Notes under the pieces: model-generated
Database searches by the model: none
The model's input: only the letters and a program-made list of their open reading frames with translations
What the model was told of the DNA's origin: nothing
Made by a program: the position numbers and the translations under genes
Assembly: GCA_014281115.1 (NCBI GenBank)
Contig: JACONQ010000010.1
Span: 1,860,001-1,924,000 of the forward strand
Length of the DNA: 64,000 nt
Direction: 5' to 3'
DNA from: Laburnicola sp. R22_1
Taxonomy: Eukaryota > Ascomycota > Dothideomycetes > Pleosporales > Didymosphaeriaceae
Shown: in pieces, positions 47,091 to 59,759 of the stretch
Position numbering within the stretch: the stretch's first letter is position 1
How the letters are laid out: every line of letters begins with the position of its first letter

Positions 47091-48001
47091 GAGCTTATAT
47101 AGGCAGGCTTAAGGTAATCTACTAATACTTTAATAGTAATTATTAAGGTGTTACTAGAGATTAAAGACTCTAGAGTCTAGTTTAGGGCCTTCTTTATATA
47201 GGTATTAGTAGAGTTGTCCTTCCTATTAATCTATTCAATTTTAGAGATTTTATAGTGCTTATACAATTTGTAGAGTAATATAATATTAATTATAAGGCGC
47301 TTTTTATTTATAGTTCTTAGTTATATAAGGTAGTTATAAAAGAACTTTAAATCTATATAAATAACTATAAGAATTAGCAGTAGACTAAGCGTGCGTATAA
47401 TCTTCTAGAGAGTTATGCTAATAGTAATAGTATTATTAAAGCCTTCTACTATACTATATAGCTTACTAGTAAGAACACTCCTTATTACTCTTTTATACTT
47501 AGTTACATTCTAGTGTATAATATTTGCTAAGATATTAAAGTTATTACTATTACCTATATAATACTTATTACCTAGAGCGATTAGAAATTCTAGCTATAAG
47601 CTTAGGTCCTTATTATTAGCAAATAAGCTATTAGTAAAGATAAATAGCTTTGCGCAATAGAGATCTAATAGTATAAAAGTAAGACTATACTTACTATTAT
47701 TAATCTACTACTAGATTTATATATTTAATACCTTAATATTTTTATATAAAAGTAATATAGTCTAAGCGGCAATAGCTAAATTAAATACGGCTTCTAGTTA
47801 GTATATAAATGCAATATAGGCGTCTCTTATACGCTACTCTATATACCTCTAAGTAGTATTCTTATCTTTAAAATTAATTATATAAAGGCCCTTTACTTAA
47901 CCTTTCTATATAAAAACTATAATATTATATATAAGCTAAATTCTTCCTCTATTAAACTTAATAAATTAGTTCTTAGCAAGAATAGGCTTAATCTTTATAT
48001 A
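47091..48001 (-). pseudogene. Copia RT C-terminal part and RNase H, degraded
   Basis: On the minus strand, with stops, the reading resembles fungal copia polyproteins: AYIAFIY then EAVFNLAIAA near 47,820, and the RNase H part with NVTKYKRVIRSVLTSKLYSI followed by a YIDLKFFYNYL segment corresponding to the CTDSKSLYDCL motif. It continues the RT fragment found to the right of the gypsy insertion (56,307 onward). Confidence 0.75.
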
Positions 48002-48209
48002 TATAAGAGTACCATAGAGGTCATTACGCCGTATATAAGATAATAGTAGATATTAGGATCTAAATATAAGATAGTAGTAATACCTACATAAGGTGGGTAC
48101 GTAGGCAGGCTATATATATAGCCTCGCTTAGAACGTCGCTTAGTAATTACGCTAGTCCCAAAAGGGTAATATAATATAAGTAAGGGGGTCGCACCTTAGA
48201 TTAGTAACA
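48002..48209 (-). repeat. Gypsy 3' LTR
   Basis: 208 bp, the same length as the other LTR. It begins TATAAGAG where the partner has TGTAAGAG (a G to A change) and ends TTAGTAACA. Confidence 0.9.
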
Positions 48210-49724
48210 CTACCCCCCCTCTTTATAGTAGCAACTCTAGTACTACTAAGATTCTTTTAACTCTATATTAATTTCTAGATAACTATTACGCTCTATTATA
48301 ATCCATTACGTTTTATAGCGAACTATTGCACACTATTTCTAATTATTATAATTCTTATAGTAATTTACACTAAATTACTATAATTGCCTACTTAAATTAC
48401 TATAAATTTAGTCTAATCTGTTAATATTTATTAGGGTTACGTTATTAATACTATCGTTATTAATACTATTATTATTAGTACTATCGTTGTATAAGTTAGT
48501 ACGCTTAACCTAGCAAAGAGAATTACTACTAGGAGGGTTCCTAGGGAGACTACTATCTATCGCTAACTTAAGACCTATGTCTATCTATCTCTAGGCATCT
48601 AGGCGAGCGTCTGCAACTAGGGTAGCAATAAGGCATATAATAATACTCTAATGTATAATAAGATTGTTAAAGTTATGCAGTATAGTAGGCTTCCTTAGGA
48701 TCTTAGCGTGAAACCTAGTAATATGGCGGGGACAATTAAGTAGATTGTAATAGGGCTCCTAGGTAGGGTCTTTAAAACTATCCTATATAACTTTGTACTC
48801 TATAACGCTGCAGTTAAGAGTATATAGGTTCTTCTTTAACTTATTTAACTAGTAGGTAAGTATAGTCTTTACCTTATACTTCTTATCTATATACTTGTCT
48901 AGCGGCATATTGTCCTTATTATATATCTAACTATTAAGCGGTTGCTTATTATATAGGTATAGTAGCCATGGATAGAAAATATTGTGTAAATGGCCTATTT
49001 TCTTAGGTAGGTTAAGCTTATATACCATATTATTAATAACTTATACTACGTAAAAAGGTTCTCTGTTCTTATAGTTAAGTAATAAGCTAGGCCACTTAGT
49101 CTTAAGGTTGCGTGCGTCTAATATTACCTCATTACTAACCTTAAAAAACAGTGCTAGTGCGCACTTTACATCTATATACTTAGCCTATTTGGCTTATACC
49201 CATTACAAATTATCACGCAGAAAGTTATATAAGCAGGTAAGAGAGTTAATAAAGTTGTCTACGCGTTATTAATCTATACGTATAGGCGCTATGAGTAGGC
49301 GCTTACTAGTAGCGGCGTTTCTACCTACTAACTTAATATTATATAATTAAGCTAGTTTAGTACTATTGCGTAGTAAATAGCCCTTGGTAGCAACAAAGGA
49401 AGCTACTCTAGTTAATTTACTAACTAAAGAGTTGGTAATAAACTTCGCCATAGGCAAGTATAAGGCCTAGTCATTTTATTAGTAGTTAATATACGCGCGT
49501 AAGTATTCCTTTAGCGTAGTATTGGCAACCTCTATCTAGCCATCTATTTTAGAATACTAACTAGTAGATAGTTATAGTTTGGTACTAAGATGTTTGCAAA
49601 GCTATTTCTAGAAGTAAGATATAAACTATTAACTATAGTTACTAATAACATCCTCTAAGAAACCGTCCTTATGCTAGACGTAGGTAATAAAAGCCTCTAT
49701 AACTGCCTTAGCCATAATTTCGAA

Positions 49725-49840
49725 TATGGGAATAAACTTCTTCTTTTTGCTAAGCCAGTCTACAACGACCATAATAGCTATATAGGTCTTACTATTATTA
49801 TAATATAGTGGTAAGCTAATAATAAAGTCTATTAAGATAG
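49725..49840 (-). pseudogene. Gypsy integrase core remnant
   Basis: The minus strand still reads DFIISLPLYYNNSKTY followed by IMVVVDWLSKKKKFIP, the hallmark of the gypsy integrase core (DFITGLP...VVVDRLTKMAHF). It includes the second-Asp region (VVVD). Flanking sequence is too mutated to read in full. Confidence 0.8.
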
Positions 49841-50609
49841 ACTTTTAGTATTAATTTAGGATTGGCAGCAGATGTAATAAACCATACTTAGCGTTATAGT
49901 ATAGCTTACTATAGTAGTAGAATATATAGGCGTAGATATAATAGAAGATAGTGCATATTATATATGGCTAATAGTACTAGTAACTAATACGTTTATAAGT
50001 ACCCTCGCAACTAACATATCTAGTAGTAATACTATTATAAGCTTACTTAAGAATGCGCGTATAGAGCTTCTTATTGCTAGAGATATATAATTAGTCCTTA
50101 GTATATAGTAAACCCTCGCTTAACTAATAGCTAGCAACCTTAATCCTAAATTTCTACTTAAGACGCTTCTTTAGTAAACGTCGAGCTTTTGCCTTAATAG
50201 CAGCAATAATATCTTAGACTATCTTGTTAATAGTATAGGCTGTCTTAATATTCTTAAGCAATTGCGCTGTCTTATTAGTCTCTATTATAGTTATGGCAAT
50301 AGGATTATTATTGTTAGCGGCGAGTTTAGTAATATAGTATAATATGGCTATAAGCTATAAATCAGAGTAACAACTTTTATTTAACAAAGTGTAGGCAGCG
50401 GCGACTATGTAATGTAACCCTTTGCCTTTAAAGATTTTTGGCCATAAGACTATTTGGACTTAGTATTGTTAGCGGGCATTATTATTACCTTTAGGTAAGT
50501 CATCTGAACAGCGCGTTAAGGCGTTAGGTTTTATGCCTTGTTTGCTAGGGCGGTACCAAATATAAAAGTTAAACTTAACCAGAAACTCTACCTATTACGC
50601 TTATTATTA

Positions 50610-51345
50610 ATTAAGCCACTTACTAGTTATAAAGTACTGCAAAGCGAGGTAATTAGTAATAATGTTAATGGGATTCTGAGTACCTAATAGCTTAAATCTC
50701 TATTCTTTAAAGGCGTGTATAATAGCCAGAAGCTTCTTATATCTTATAGTTGTATGCTGCGGGGTTTATTTTATATAACAAGTACATAATAGGCTATAGT
50801 ACGCCCTACTTATCCTTTTATAATAGTACTATTGTAGTAATAAAGTCTAACGCATTAGTCTCTAGCTAGGTTTTCTTATCTAGGTTAAAATAAACTAGGA
50901 TAGGTACTATTATAAAGGCCTACTTAAGTGCTTTAAACACAATTACTGCGGGAGTCCCTGGTTTAATAGGCCAGTCCTTTAGCGCATTACCTTTGGTTAG
51001 ATTTATTAGTAGGCGAGGGATCTAACTAAAACCTTTAATAAATTGTTAGTAGAAGTTTATAAAACCCAGAAAAGTCTATATATCTTTAAGTAATTATAGC
51101 AGCTACTAGTTATGTACTGCCTAACCCTTTTTAGAGTCTATTTTAATACTCTTAGTAGTTAGTATAATTCCTAAGTACTTAACCTTCTTAACTTTAAATT
51201 AACACTTATTAATATTTAGGTACAAACTAGCTTTTCTAAGTTTATTAACTATAGTCTGTATGTGTTTAATATAATCCTCCTTTATTTTACTATACACAAG
51301 TATGTTGTCTAAGTAAGCCATAGAGAAGTCATTTAGGTATTATTG
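50610..51345 (-). pseudogene. Gypsy reverse transcriptase and RNase H remnant
   Basis: The RT reads MAYLDNILVYSK at about 51,290-51,325, the YLDD catalytic box with one Asp converted to Asn, then KKVKYLGIILT and TFLGFINFY. The RNase H part at about 50,613-50,750 reads KKLLAIIHAFKE, then RFKLLGTQNPINIITNY, the usual YDKELLAI...L..P..V.TDH pattern. Several in-frame stops are present. Confidence 0.82.
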
Positions 51346-52910
51346 CAACGTCTTGTTAATGTATATTTAAAAAGTACTAGAAGCTTTAGTAAGTCTAAAC
51401 AGTATAATAGTATACTTATAAAGTCCATATTACGTAAAAAACACTATTTTTTCTTTGTTATCTTTCTTAACGCGTATATTATTAAAACCTATAATAACGT
51501 CTATAATAAACATAAACCTTTTTTTAATAATAAGAATAGGAGACGTATACTAAGAAGTGCTTATCTATAAAAACTCTTTTACAGTTATTTTATTAATATA
51601 TTTCTTAATTGCTATAGTCTCTAGTCGCGTAAGACTATATATATGCGGTTGTAGGGCTTTGTTATTAATAAAGTTAATAGTATAGTTAACTCTAGGGCAA
51701 TAGAGAGGTAACTTGTTAGTCTTCTTTAGGTCGAAATACTAAGACTTATCTTATAACCACATAGGTAACAACTATCTTATTTTACCTATTATACGAGGCT
51801 TGTTAGACAACTTTTTTATAAACTTATTATAATCTGTCTAACTACACATAGTAAGTCCCATAGTAGCATAGAATGTCTGCGCATCGCAATTGCCTATTGT
51901 TAGGTTAGGTAGTCAACCTAGCTAATCCTAGTCATAAGGCTCTAGCTAAGTTACAGAGTCTAAGTTATAGACTACTATTAGATAAGCTGTCTAGCTAGTA
52001 ATTAGACTAATATCCTCGTAAGTTGTTGTGAGTTATAAGGCACTAGTAGGTGACTTATTATAGTATATAGTTTTAGGCAGCATATTTTTAAGGCAATAAA
52101 CTAGGCAATAATGCGCATTAAATATTATAGATTAGTTGTATAACCCTAGTTATGAGTTGTGAGCAAATATCTAATCCATACTAAGAATAATATTAAAAGT
52201 GCTAATATTAGTAATAAAGCACATTGTGGTGCTAGTATGGATACTATATTATATTATAAGGTCCACAGCTTAATTAATCTTATCTATAACTTTGCTATTT
52301 ATAAGGCATAGGGTAATTAGGTTATTAATATAGTATAGTCTTAGCTAGTATTGTTTAACGTATAAAGAACTAACAAAACTTGTACTAGCACTAGTGTTAG
52401 TAAGCTATTACGCCTTTATCTATTTTTAAAGTATAGCTAGTTTAACCAAACAAGTAAACTAGAATTATTATTTAGTTTTGTCTAGTTTATCTATATTAAT
52501 TACGGAAATCTATTATATACGCTATAAGTTAAGACCTAGTTCTACGTCTAATTTAAACTTATTAATCTTTTGCCATACTGCCATAAGGTTCCTTTATATA
52601 CGCTGTTATTGTCGCTCTATTACGCAATTTCGCTCTAGAGCTACTAAAAATATAACTTATCCTTATCCTTATAGTCCTAACCTTAACGCATATCTGGATT
52701 ATTATTAGCCAGGTTATTAGGTTTAGGTAACTTACCGCGAGAGCTATTATATCCATATATCCTATATAATTAGTTAGAGTTTATCTAAATGGGATAGATG
52801 TGCTACGCGTCTTTATAATTAATAGGGCCTAAGAGGATAATATAAAGATACTTAATATTCTTCACTAAGGTAATGACATTATTGTAATAGCTAGCAGTTG
52901 CGTCTATTAC

Positions 52911-53222
52911 TTAATATCCCACTACGCTGTATTTAAAACAGACATTAGCTTTGGCTAGTAGGTCTAATTTGCATAACGTGCACCCATAATTATTACGCCT
53001 AGTAGACTTTATATACAGGGCGGATAAAGTAGTACACGTAGTAGTAATAAATCTAGTTGTGGTTATATTTATTGTACGAGCTTTTAAGTAGTTAGACGCT
53101 ATTATAGAGGCTTCTAAACAACCCATTATAGATTTGTAATTAAGGCGTTCTATATACAACGCGCGTTTTATATAAGCAGTAAAAGACTTACTAAGAACAA
53201 ATAATGCGTTAGTAGTACACAC
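52911..53222 (-). pseudogene. Gypsy Gag C-terminal region with decayed zinc knuckle
   Basis: A minus-strand frame of about 103 codons ends LDLLAKANVCFKYSVVGY. This matches the segment before and within the CCHC knuckle of gypsy Gag (CFKC....GH), with second Cys and His replaced by Tyr as C to T changes would do. It is a fragment only. Confidence 0.5.
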
Positions 53223-56093
53223 AACGCAAGAATGTATAAGCTAATAGGCGTAATTTATTAGTAAGTAGTTAGGCATACTAAAATAGTTAACAACCGCCAT
53301 AAAACGCGCGTACTAATTTATAAGAGTCTCTCTAGGGCCCTAGACTAGAGTATTGCCTATAATCTTTTTCTAGGCGTCTAACAGTTTGTTCTCTAACAAA
53401 TAGATCTTATTAAGATAGTTAAGCATATTAGCTATAATTGTGGCGGTCTTAAAATGTGGGTATATAAGAGTCTAGGCTCACCTCTTTAGTCGGCTTCGCA
53501 AATATATAATACAAAGCTACTTAGTAGGTAAAGTCTACAGTTTATTTATTAACGCAATACGCCAGCGTTTATAGTCATCCTTATCTTTATCTTTACTAGA
53601 GAAAAAATCCACCTTAGGCATTTAGATGCGTAAGTATTAGGAATCTGCTATGAGTCCTAGTAATAAAATCACTTTGCAAGGGGGTAGTGGATGGGTCTAT
53701 TATTATATATAACTTATATAGCTAATGGCACGCCTATTATAATATAAATCTAGGGCAAAAGACAAATATATATAATTAAGTGACAGATTATTCGCTAGAG
53801 TATAGCAAACTTTAATATTAGAGAGTTACTTAGCAAAGAGAATAGGCTAATTAAAATCTCTAAACTATTATATATTATAAGGTTAATCCCACTATATAAT
53901 GCGTATAGGTAGTTATCCCTCAAACTTAGTAATACGAGTGCGAGCCATATTTAATTCTTGTTAAATCGCATGCTTAGCTTCTGTTAATTATAAGACACAG
54001 TTCTCTAAGTCTTAACAATTAACGCGCGGGACGTAATTATCTAGGAGTTAATTTTAGAGCTCTCTAAGTTGTTATTATAGAGCTATATAATGGGCAGCAG
54101 GGATTTTGGATCTCCTAAGAGTAATAAAGTCCTTTTTTAACAACTTATAATATGCCCGCAGCTAAATATTATCTTATTCTACTACCTTAAGAGAGTCCTT
54201 ATGCGACAATACACAACTCTCTAATATCTTAACTTATTCTAACTTTATCCTAAACTACTACTCCAACACCTTATAACTAGCCTTAAGTTATTTAAACTCT
54301 TAAAGCTTAGTCTAATTATCTTCTAATTTGTTGGTAATTTATTATATAGTTATTAATAGTAATATAATAATATCCTACTAAAACTTAGATTTTTAGTTAA
54401 TAGTATTAACAAACTGTACGTGTTCTTAAACCTTAACTTTGTCTAGCTTTAAACCATCCTCCACACTAGTTATGCTAACTTAGAGTTAGTAATCTAGCAT
54501 ATTGCCATTAGTGTTAGTAACATTAGTAAAGTATATATACTTAGGGAGATTAGCGGGTAGTAAACTAGCACAATCTTATTAATTACATATTATAGTTAGT
54601 TAATTATATATATTAATAAAAGGGTTACTTTTATTAAAAGGTTAGATATTATTATTATTATTATTATCTGCAAAAGCTTTATTATAATCTTTAGATTAAA
54701 AAAGTCCCTTTTTAAAGGTAACTTTACGCTTATTACATCATTACTCTATCTCTAGCAAGTTATTATCTAACTCATCCTAGTCTATGGGCAGGGTACCCTA
54801 AGTGGTGCTCTACTAAGTTAGAACCTCTGGCTAAGACGCAGTAGCAAAGTCGCAGGGCTTCTTACAGAAGCCAGTGTTATTATTATTCTTATAGCTTAGT
54901 CTCGCCATCTTATCTACTATATATAATAGGTTTGTCTCTTAGTAAGTATATAATTTAAATTAGAGGTTAAGGTTGCAAAGTTAAGAGCAAGGTAAGTACT
55001 ACTACTAGTTATAGTAGTTACTTTTATACTAAGCATTGTAATCTGGCCCATATATAACTATAAAATTCTAAGTATATATAAAAACCTAGAACCTTATATA
55101 GTAATATTAAACTTCCTAGACTTTTGCCAAAGCAGGTAAGACCTATTAAAATTACTACAAGGCTTTAAGACTTTTAACTACGCAAAATAAGTGTATCTAA
55201 TAACTAGAGTTGCTATTATACTACACTAGAGCAATTTACTAGAGGCACAGATTTTACTAACTAAACTTATAACTATGTCTTAGGCTATAAGTTATCTAGA
55301 TTATTACTATCTACTATTATTATAGAGGTCGTATATATCTATCTACTATTATTATTGCAGAGGTCCTATATAACTATCTACTATTATTATAGAAGTTCTA
55401 TGTGTTATAACCTTCTCTTATTATTATAAAGGTCCTATATAATTATCTGCCGTTGTTATAGTGTGTTATAAGTAATAGAGAAGACATTATAGTCAAAGAT
55501 ATTACTATTATTAGATATAGACAATAATATTAACGTTGTCTTATTTCTTATTAGTAAGATAAGCAAAATTATAGAGATTTATAATAACTTATAATAAGTT
55601 TAATAGTTATAACTATAAGTGGCTTATCTAAGTAAGTTAAACTTATAGTTATTATAATAACTAAATTTGCTTATTAGTAAGCTATTCTCGTAACTGCTAT
55701 AATAGTTACTATATATAAAGCTTGCTAAGCTTATAGATTATTATTAGGAGCCATATTACCTATAAGTAGGTTATCCTCCTAGGGACTATCTATTATAACA
55801 ATACTAGGGGGCCAATATCTTATAAGATATAATCTACATACTTTATAAAATAGAGCCAATCCTTTATCTCCTACTATACCTATTATTAATAGGTAATTTA
55901 TAGGTAAGCATTATTATTATCGCTGTTAGTTACGTTGGTAACGTTTTAGAGAAGGCATCTATACTCCTAATACGTAAGGTACTTAAGAACACAGAGGCGC
56001 TCTATCCACCGCATTTATTAATAGGCATTATTAGTAGCGCCTTAGAGATAGGCTATAGATAGTTAAGCTGTAGCTTAACAATCGCTACTATAG

Positions 56094-56301
56094 TGTAAGA
56101 GTACTATGGGGATTATTACTCTATATATAAGATAATAGTAGATATTAGAATCTAAATATAAGATAGTAGTAATACCCACATAAGATGGATACGTAGGCAG
56201 GCTACATATATAGCCTCGCTTAGGACGTCGCTTAGTAATTGCGCTAGTCCCAAAAGGGTAATATAACGTAAGCGAGGAGGTCGCACCTTAGATTAGTAAC
56301 A
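56094..56301 (-). repeat. Gypsy 5' LTR
   Basis: 208 bp, TGTAAGAG to AGTAACA. It is followed on the right by the target duplication ATATA and the resumed copia RT sequence. Confidence 0.9.
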
Positions 56302-56306
56302 ATATA

Positions 56307-57560
56307 GAAGGCTGCTTTTTTTTAGCTCTTCTTCTTCTTTTTATGCAAAGTTCTTATTAATAATACTAAGAGTATTATCTATCTAAAGATTAGTAATCCT
56401 AAAATTATATTTTCTTTTATTAGTATTAAGTAGATATAGGCTATATAATAAAGTCTTTATGCTAAGTTTCTCTTTATAGTAGTTATAGTAGATCTTAAAC
56501 TAGTAAAGACCTAATATAACTATACTATAGAGTAGTTATATAATATAAAAGATTATATCTTATAAAAAGTCTATGCGTAATTTCTTAGATAGTCTAGTAT
56601 AGAGTGTACAGTTTAGTTTATTAGTAGACTAAATATAGGTCTAGGTAATATCTTATAGTTTAAAATATTTCTCTCCTAGAGTTAATCCGTAATGTTACGT
56701 AATCCTAGGCTGGCTGTTTAACTAACAACTATGTTACGTAATTAATAATTTCTTTAATAATATTTTTACTATAATAATAACAACAATAATTATAATAGTA
56801 ACTAACCTAACTATTTTATTACTCTTTTATAGTAGATTTTCTCTTATAACTAGCGAGCTATATACTACTCCTTAGAATCTTACTACTACCTTTCTTCTCT
56901 ATACTCTCCCTACCGCCGCTTACACTTACCCTTATCGCGCTACTACTTTTACTTCTTATTATTTTTATGTGCCTATAAAATCTTAACTGTTACTAGAAGC
57001 TTCTTCTACTATAGCTATGTGTGCGCGCTTTAGTAATATATAAGAAATATCCTCTTTTTCTCTAATAGTTACTTACTACTATATCTTAGTCTATCCTCTA
57101 GCCTTACTAATAATGCAATAGTAAGGAGCTATTATTATTATATAAATATTGCTATATTATTACTTAGGTCTTTATATAAAAGAATAGCCTTATACTTAAG
57201 AATCTAGAGTTGTGTAAAGATAGTATATAGCCTAAATAGATTATTAGTTATAACTTCTAGAATAGTGTAATTAATCTAGTCCTTTAGTAGACTTGCCATA
57301 ACTATATCTTATAGTAGGTAGGCTAGATAGCTAATATTGCCTAGCTAGTTATCTATGCTAGTTTTAAATTCTCTAGTAGCTATCTAACCGCGGGTATTAG
57401 ACAACTTAATTTTAGGACGCTAAAAAGCTAGCTTACTATATATATTAAAGTGTTAAATTTAAAAGACTTAGTATTATATGTGTTAAAGAAGAAGAATTTT
57501 TAGATATTATAGACGTTATAAGAGGCAGACTTATATAATACATATATATAGTAAACTATA
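56307..57560 (-). pseudogene. Copia RT N-terminal and middle part, degraded
   Basis: Next to the gypsy junction the minus strand reads PYLLNTNK, then FRITNL, IDNTLSIINKNFA and EEEELKK. This is the part of fungal copia RT that reads DPCLLYT...VGLQTDDTL..A...FA..E. The counterpart of what follows lies across the gypsy element at 48,001 and below, apart from a frame slip near the junction. No intact frame. Confidence 0.65.
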
Positions 57561-57836
57561 GTTACAACTCTGTGCTCTACTACAGCTCTCTAATAGTCTA
57601 CTAGTTAAGAGATAATATATAACTTAGTTATGCTAGATAGTAGACTATTTATTAACTACTATTAATAATACTATTTTACAGAACGCTAACAATAAAATTA
57701 TTATTATTTTATATATATTTTATTACTACTACTATATGCTAGGTACTAAGTTATAGTGCCTTCTATTTTACTCCTCTCTATATATAGTGCGGACTTAACC
57801 TTAGTTAGAATCTCCATACAACGAAAATCTTTAATA
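57561..57836. repeat. 276-bp repeat, copy 1 (heavily mutated)
   Basis: Matches 62,419-62,694 end to end at equal length, with differences mostly C/T and G/A. It begins GTTACAACTCTG and ends CTTTAATA. It lies between the copia integrase and RT remnants. I find no clear target-site duplication around it. Confidence 0.8.
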
Positions 57837-58479
57837 GTTTAAAATATATTCTATATATTATCTAAAGGCTTACTTCTAATATAAAGAGTAGACGCTAGCT
57901 TATCCTTTAAATAGTAAGTATTTAGGTAAGAATTTTATTCTTCTTTATATTAAAGTAGCTAGTAAACACAAGGCGGAATTTCTTATATAATTAAGTAGTC
58001 TTGCTCTTAACTTCTTATATAAGGCAGAGGTTAAAGATTCTACCTTTATACTTAAATAGATTAAATCTTTTTAAATATATTATTAGTAATATAAGCGTCT
58101 ATTTCTATATAGTCTAACTTCTTAAAAAGTACTCTAGGTATTGTAATTATACCTTCTATATAGAGCTTTAGAAATAGTTTCTAATTATTTATCTCCTTTT
58201 AGGAAAAGACTATAGTATCCTTTCTTAGGTAGCCTCTCTTTCTCTTCTCTAAAAGATTTCTTTATATAGAGGTAATATTATTTGCTTTATATAATAGTAA
58301 GAGAGTGTAATCTTCTTTATAATAGTATAGCTTCACTTATATATAGTAAAATTTTATTAAACTATTTTTAAGTTCAAAATTATATCTCTATCCTTAATGC
58401 CCTTAATCTTATATAGGCCTATCTATTTACCTTTCTCTCTCTAGACTATAACCTTAAATCTAAGTAGAAGCTTAAGGAC

Positions 58480-59200
58480 TTTATATACTACTAATAGACT
58501 ATTATAGGTATTTAGGATATAATTAATATTTGTTTTATCTTTTTTTATAGTATCTTTATTGCCTTTTGTATAGCATTTATACGTATAATAATATTAGGCA
58601 ATAAGAAAGAATCTATACTAATCCTAAGATATGCGCTAAAGACTAGTAGTATAAGTATAAGGCTATCTAGGCCTATAGTATTATTAATAGCTTTAATAGC
58701 TATCTAGAACATATTCTCTTTATCTATACAATCTTTTAGTTTAGTCTTAAGAATATTAAAGGCTTTGTACAGAGGTGCGTGCAAACACTTAACCTTCCCT
58801 ATTACCTAATATACTTCTATAGGCATCTATCTATAGGTTACGCTAATAATCTTTATATAGTTTTTAAACTTATCTAATATAAAGCTTATACCTAAGTTAT
58901 ATATAATATAGTTAAGTAGACCTTAGTAAATATCAACTTAGTATCCATAATAGGCTTTCTGTATATTTTATATATATATTAATTTTAAGAAGATTATAGC
59001 TTAAAATTATATATCTATATCTATAATTTATAGTACGTCTCTAGTTCTAATATATATAATATTAATAATAATCTTATAGTTAAAGTAGGTATTATCCTTA
59101 ATAGTAAACCTAAAGTAACGCAAGGCTTATTTATATAATTAATAGTAGTGGCAGAACTTCTAAATTGTATTTAGTATAGTAGTATCTACTTTATAGCTAG
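58480..59200 (-). pseudogene. Copia integrase, degraded
   Basis: The minus strand reads, with stops, KFCHYY in the zinc-binding pre-integrase region, FTIKDNTYFNYKIIINIIYI, a VL-IIDID segment (second Asp region), then MPIEVY-VIGKVKCLHAPL, the xxVERYHxPL motif with the catalytic Glu changed to Lys, and AIKAINNTIGLDSLILILLV. The order and spacing follow fungal copia integrases closely. Confidence 0.78.
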
Positions 59201-59640
59201 TATTAGTAAGTATCTTCTAAAGTCTTTCTATATACAACTATTAATATTATTAATAAAAGTAATAGAGTTTTTATTAATAAAGAAAGATATAGTTTCTTCC
59301 TTACGAATATTTAAAAAAGAGTGTCTCTATTTGCGTATAATAGATATTGTTATACTGTCCTTTTATATAATAATACCTAGAATATTATTTAAGTAGGCAC
59401 CTAGCTTATTAGTATCTACTAGTAATAATAGAAGTAGTATTAGAGTATTTAGAATATAGTAAGTCACTATTCCTATTAAATTTATAATTTATATAGTTCC
59501 TAGAGATCGTTATAAGTTCTAATCTCTAAAGCTAATATTAGTATTACTAGGTATCTAATTAATCTTTATATAGAGATTCTCTTATATTTTTTTATTTTTT
59601 ATTAGGCCATTCTTACTAAGAGAGACGTTAGCTAGCCATA
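59201..59640 (-). pseudogene. Copia protease and pre-integrase region, degraded
   Basis: The reading SLGTI...NLIGIVTYYILNTL, then LVDTNKLGAYLNNI and SIIRK-RHSFLNI, follows the aspartic-protease to GAG-pre-integrase part of fungal copia polyproteins (SLGTV...F...PTDTPFLLCLADMDRLG.Y.NN). The catalytic Asp-Thr/Ser-Gly triplet is not legible. Confidence 0.6.
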
Positions 59641-59702
59641 GTAATTGTATATTGTATACGCTTAGTTATTAATTATATAATATTAGTTTAGTGCACTATA
59701 CT

Positions 59703-59725
59703 TATATATATATATATATATATAT
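59703..59725. repeat. (TA)n microsatellite
   Basis: About eleven TA units within the AT-rich block. Confidence 0.9.
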
Positions 59726-59759
59726 TAATAATTACTCTATACTTATATGCTATAAGTAT

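Larger units (their letters stand above)
48002..56301 (-). mobile_element. Full-length Ty3/gypsy LTR retrotransposon, RIP-degraded
   Basis: 8300 bp with 208-bp direct LTRs at 48002-48209 and 56094-56301 (TGTAAGAGTAC to TTAGTAACA), flanked by the duplication ATATA at 47997-48001 and 56302-56306. Next to the left LTR, 48210-48230 is a polypurine tract on the minus strand (AAAGAGGGGGG-type), fixing the orientation. Next to the right LTR a TAGTAGCGATTG sequence may be the mutated primer-binding site. Coding remnants on the minus strand run zinc knuckle, RT, RNase H, integrase. LTR differences are almost all transitions, as RIP produces. It interrupts the copia RT. Confidence 0.92.

Noticed and set aside
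48210..48230. C-run considered as a separate motif
   Set aside because: Explained as the polypurine tract of the minus-strand gypsy element.
51343..51570. Plus-strand frame in the AT-rich block
   Set aside because: It is antisense to the gypsy RT remnant.
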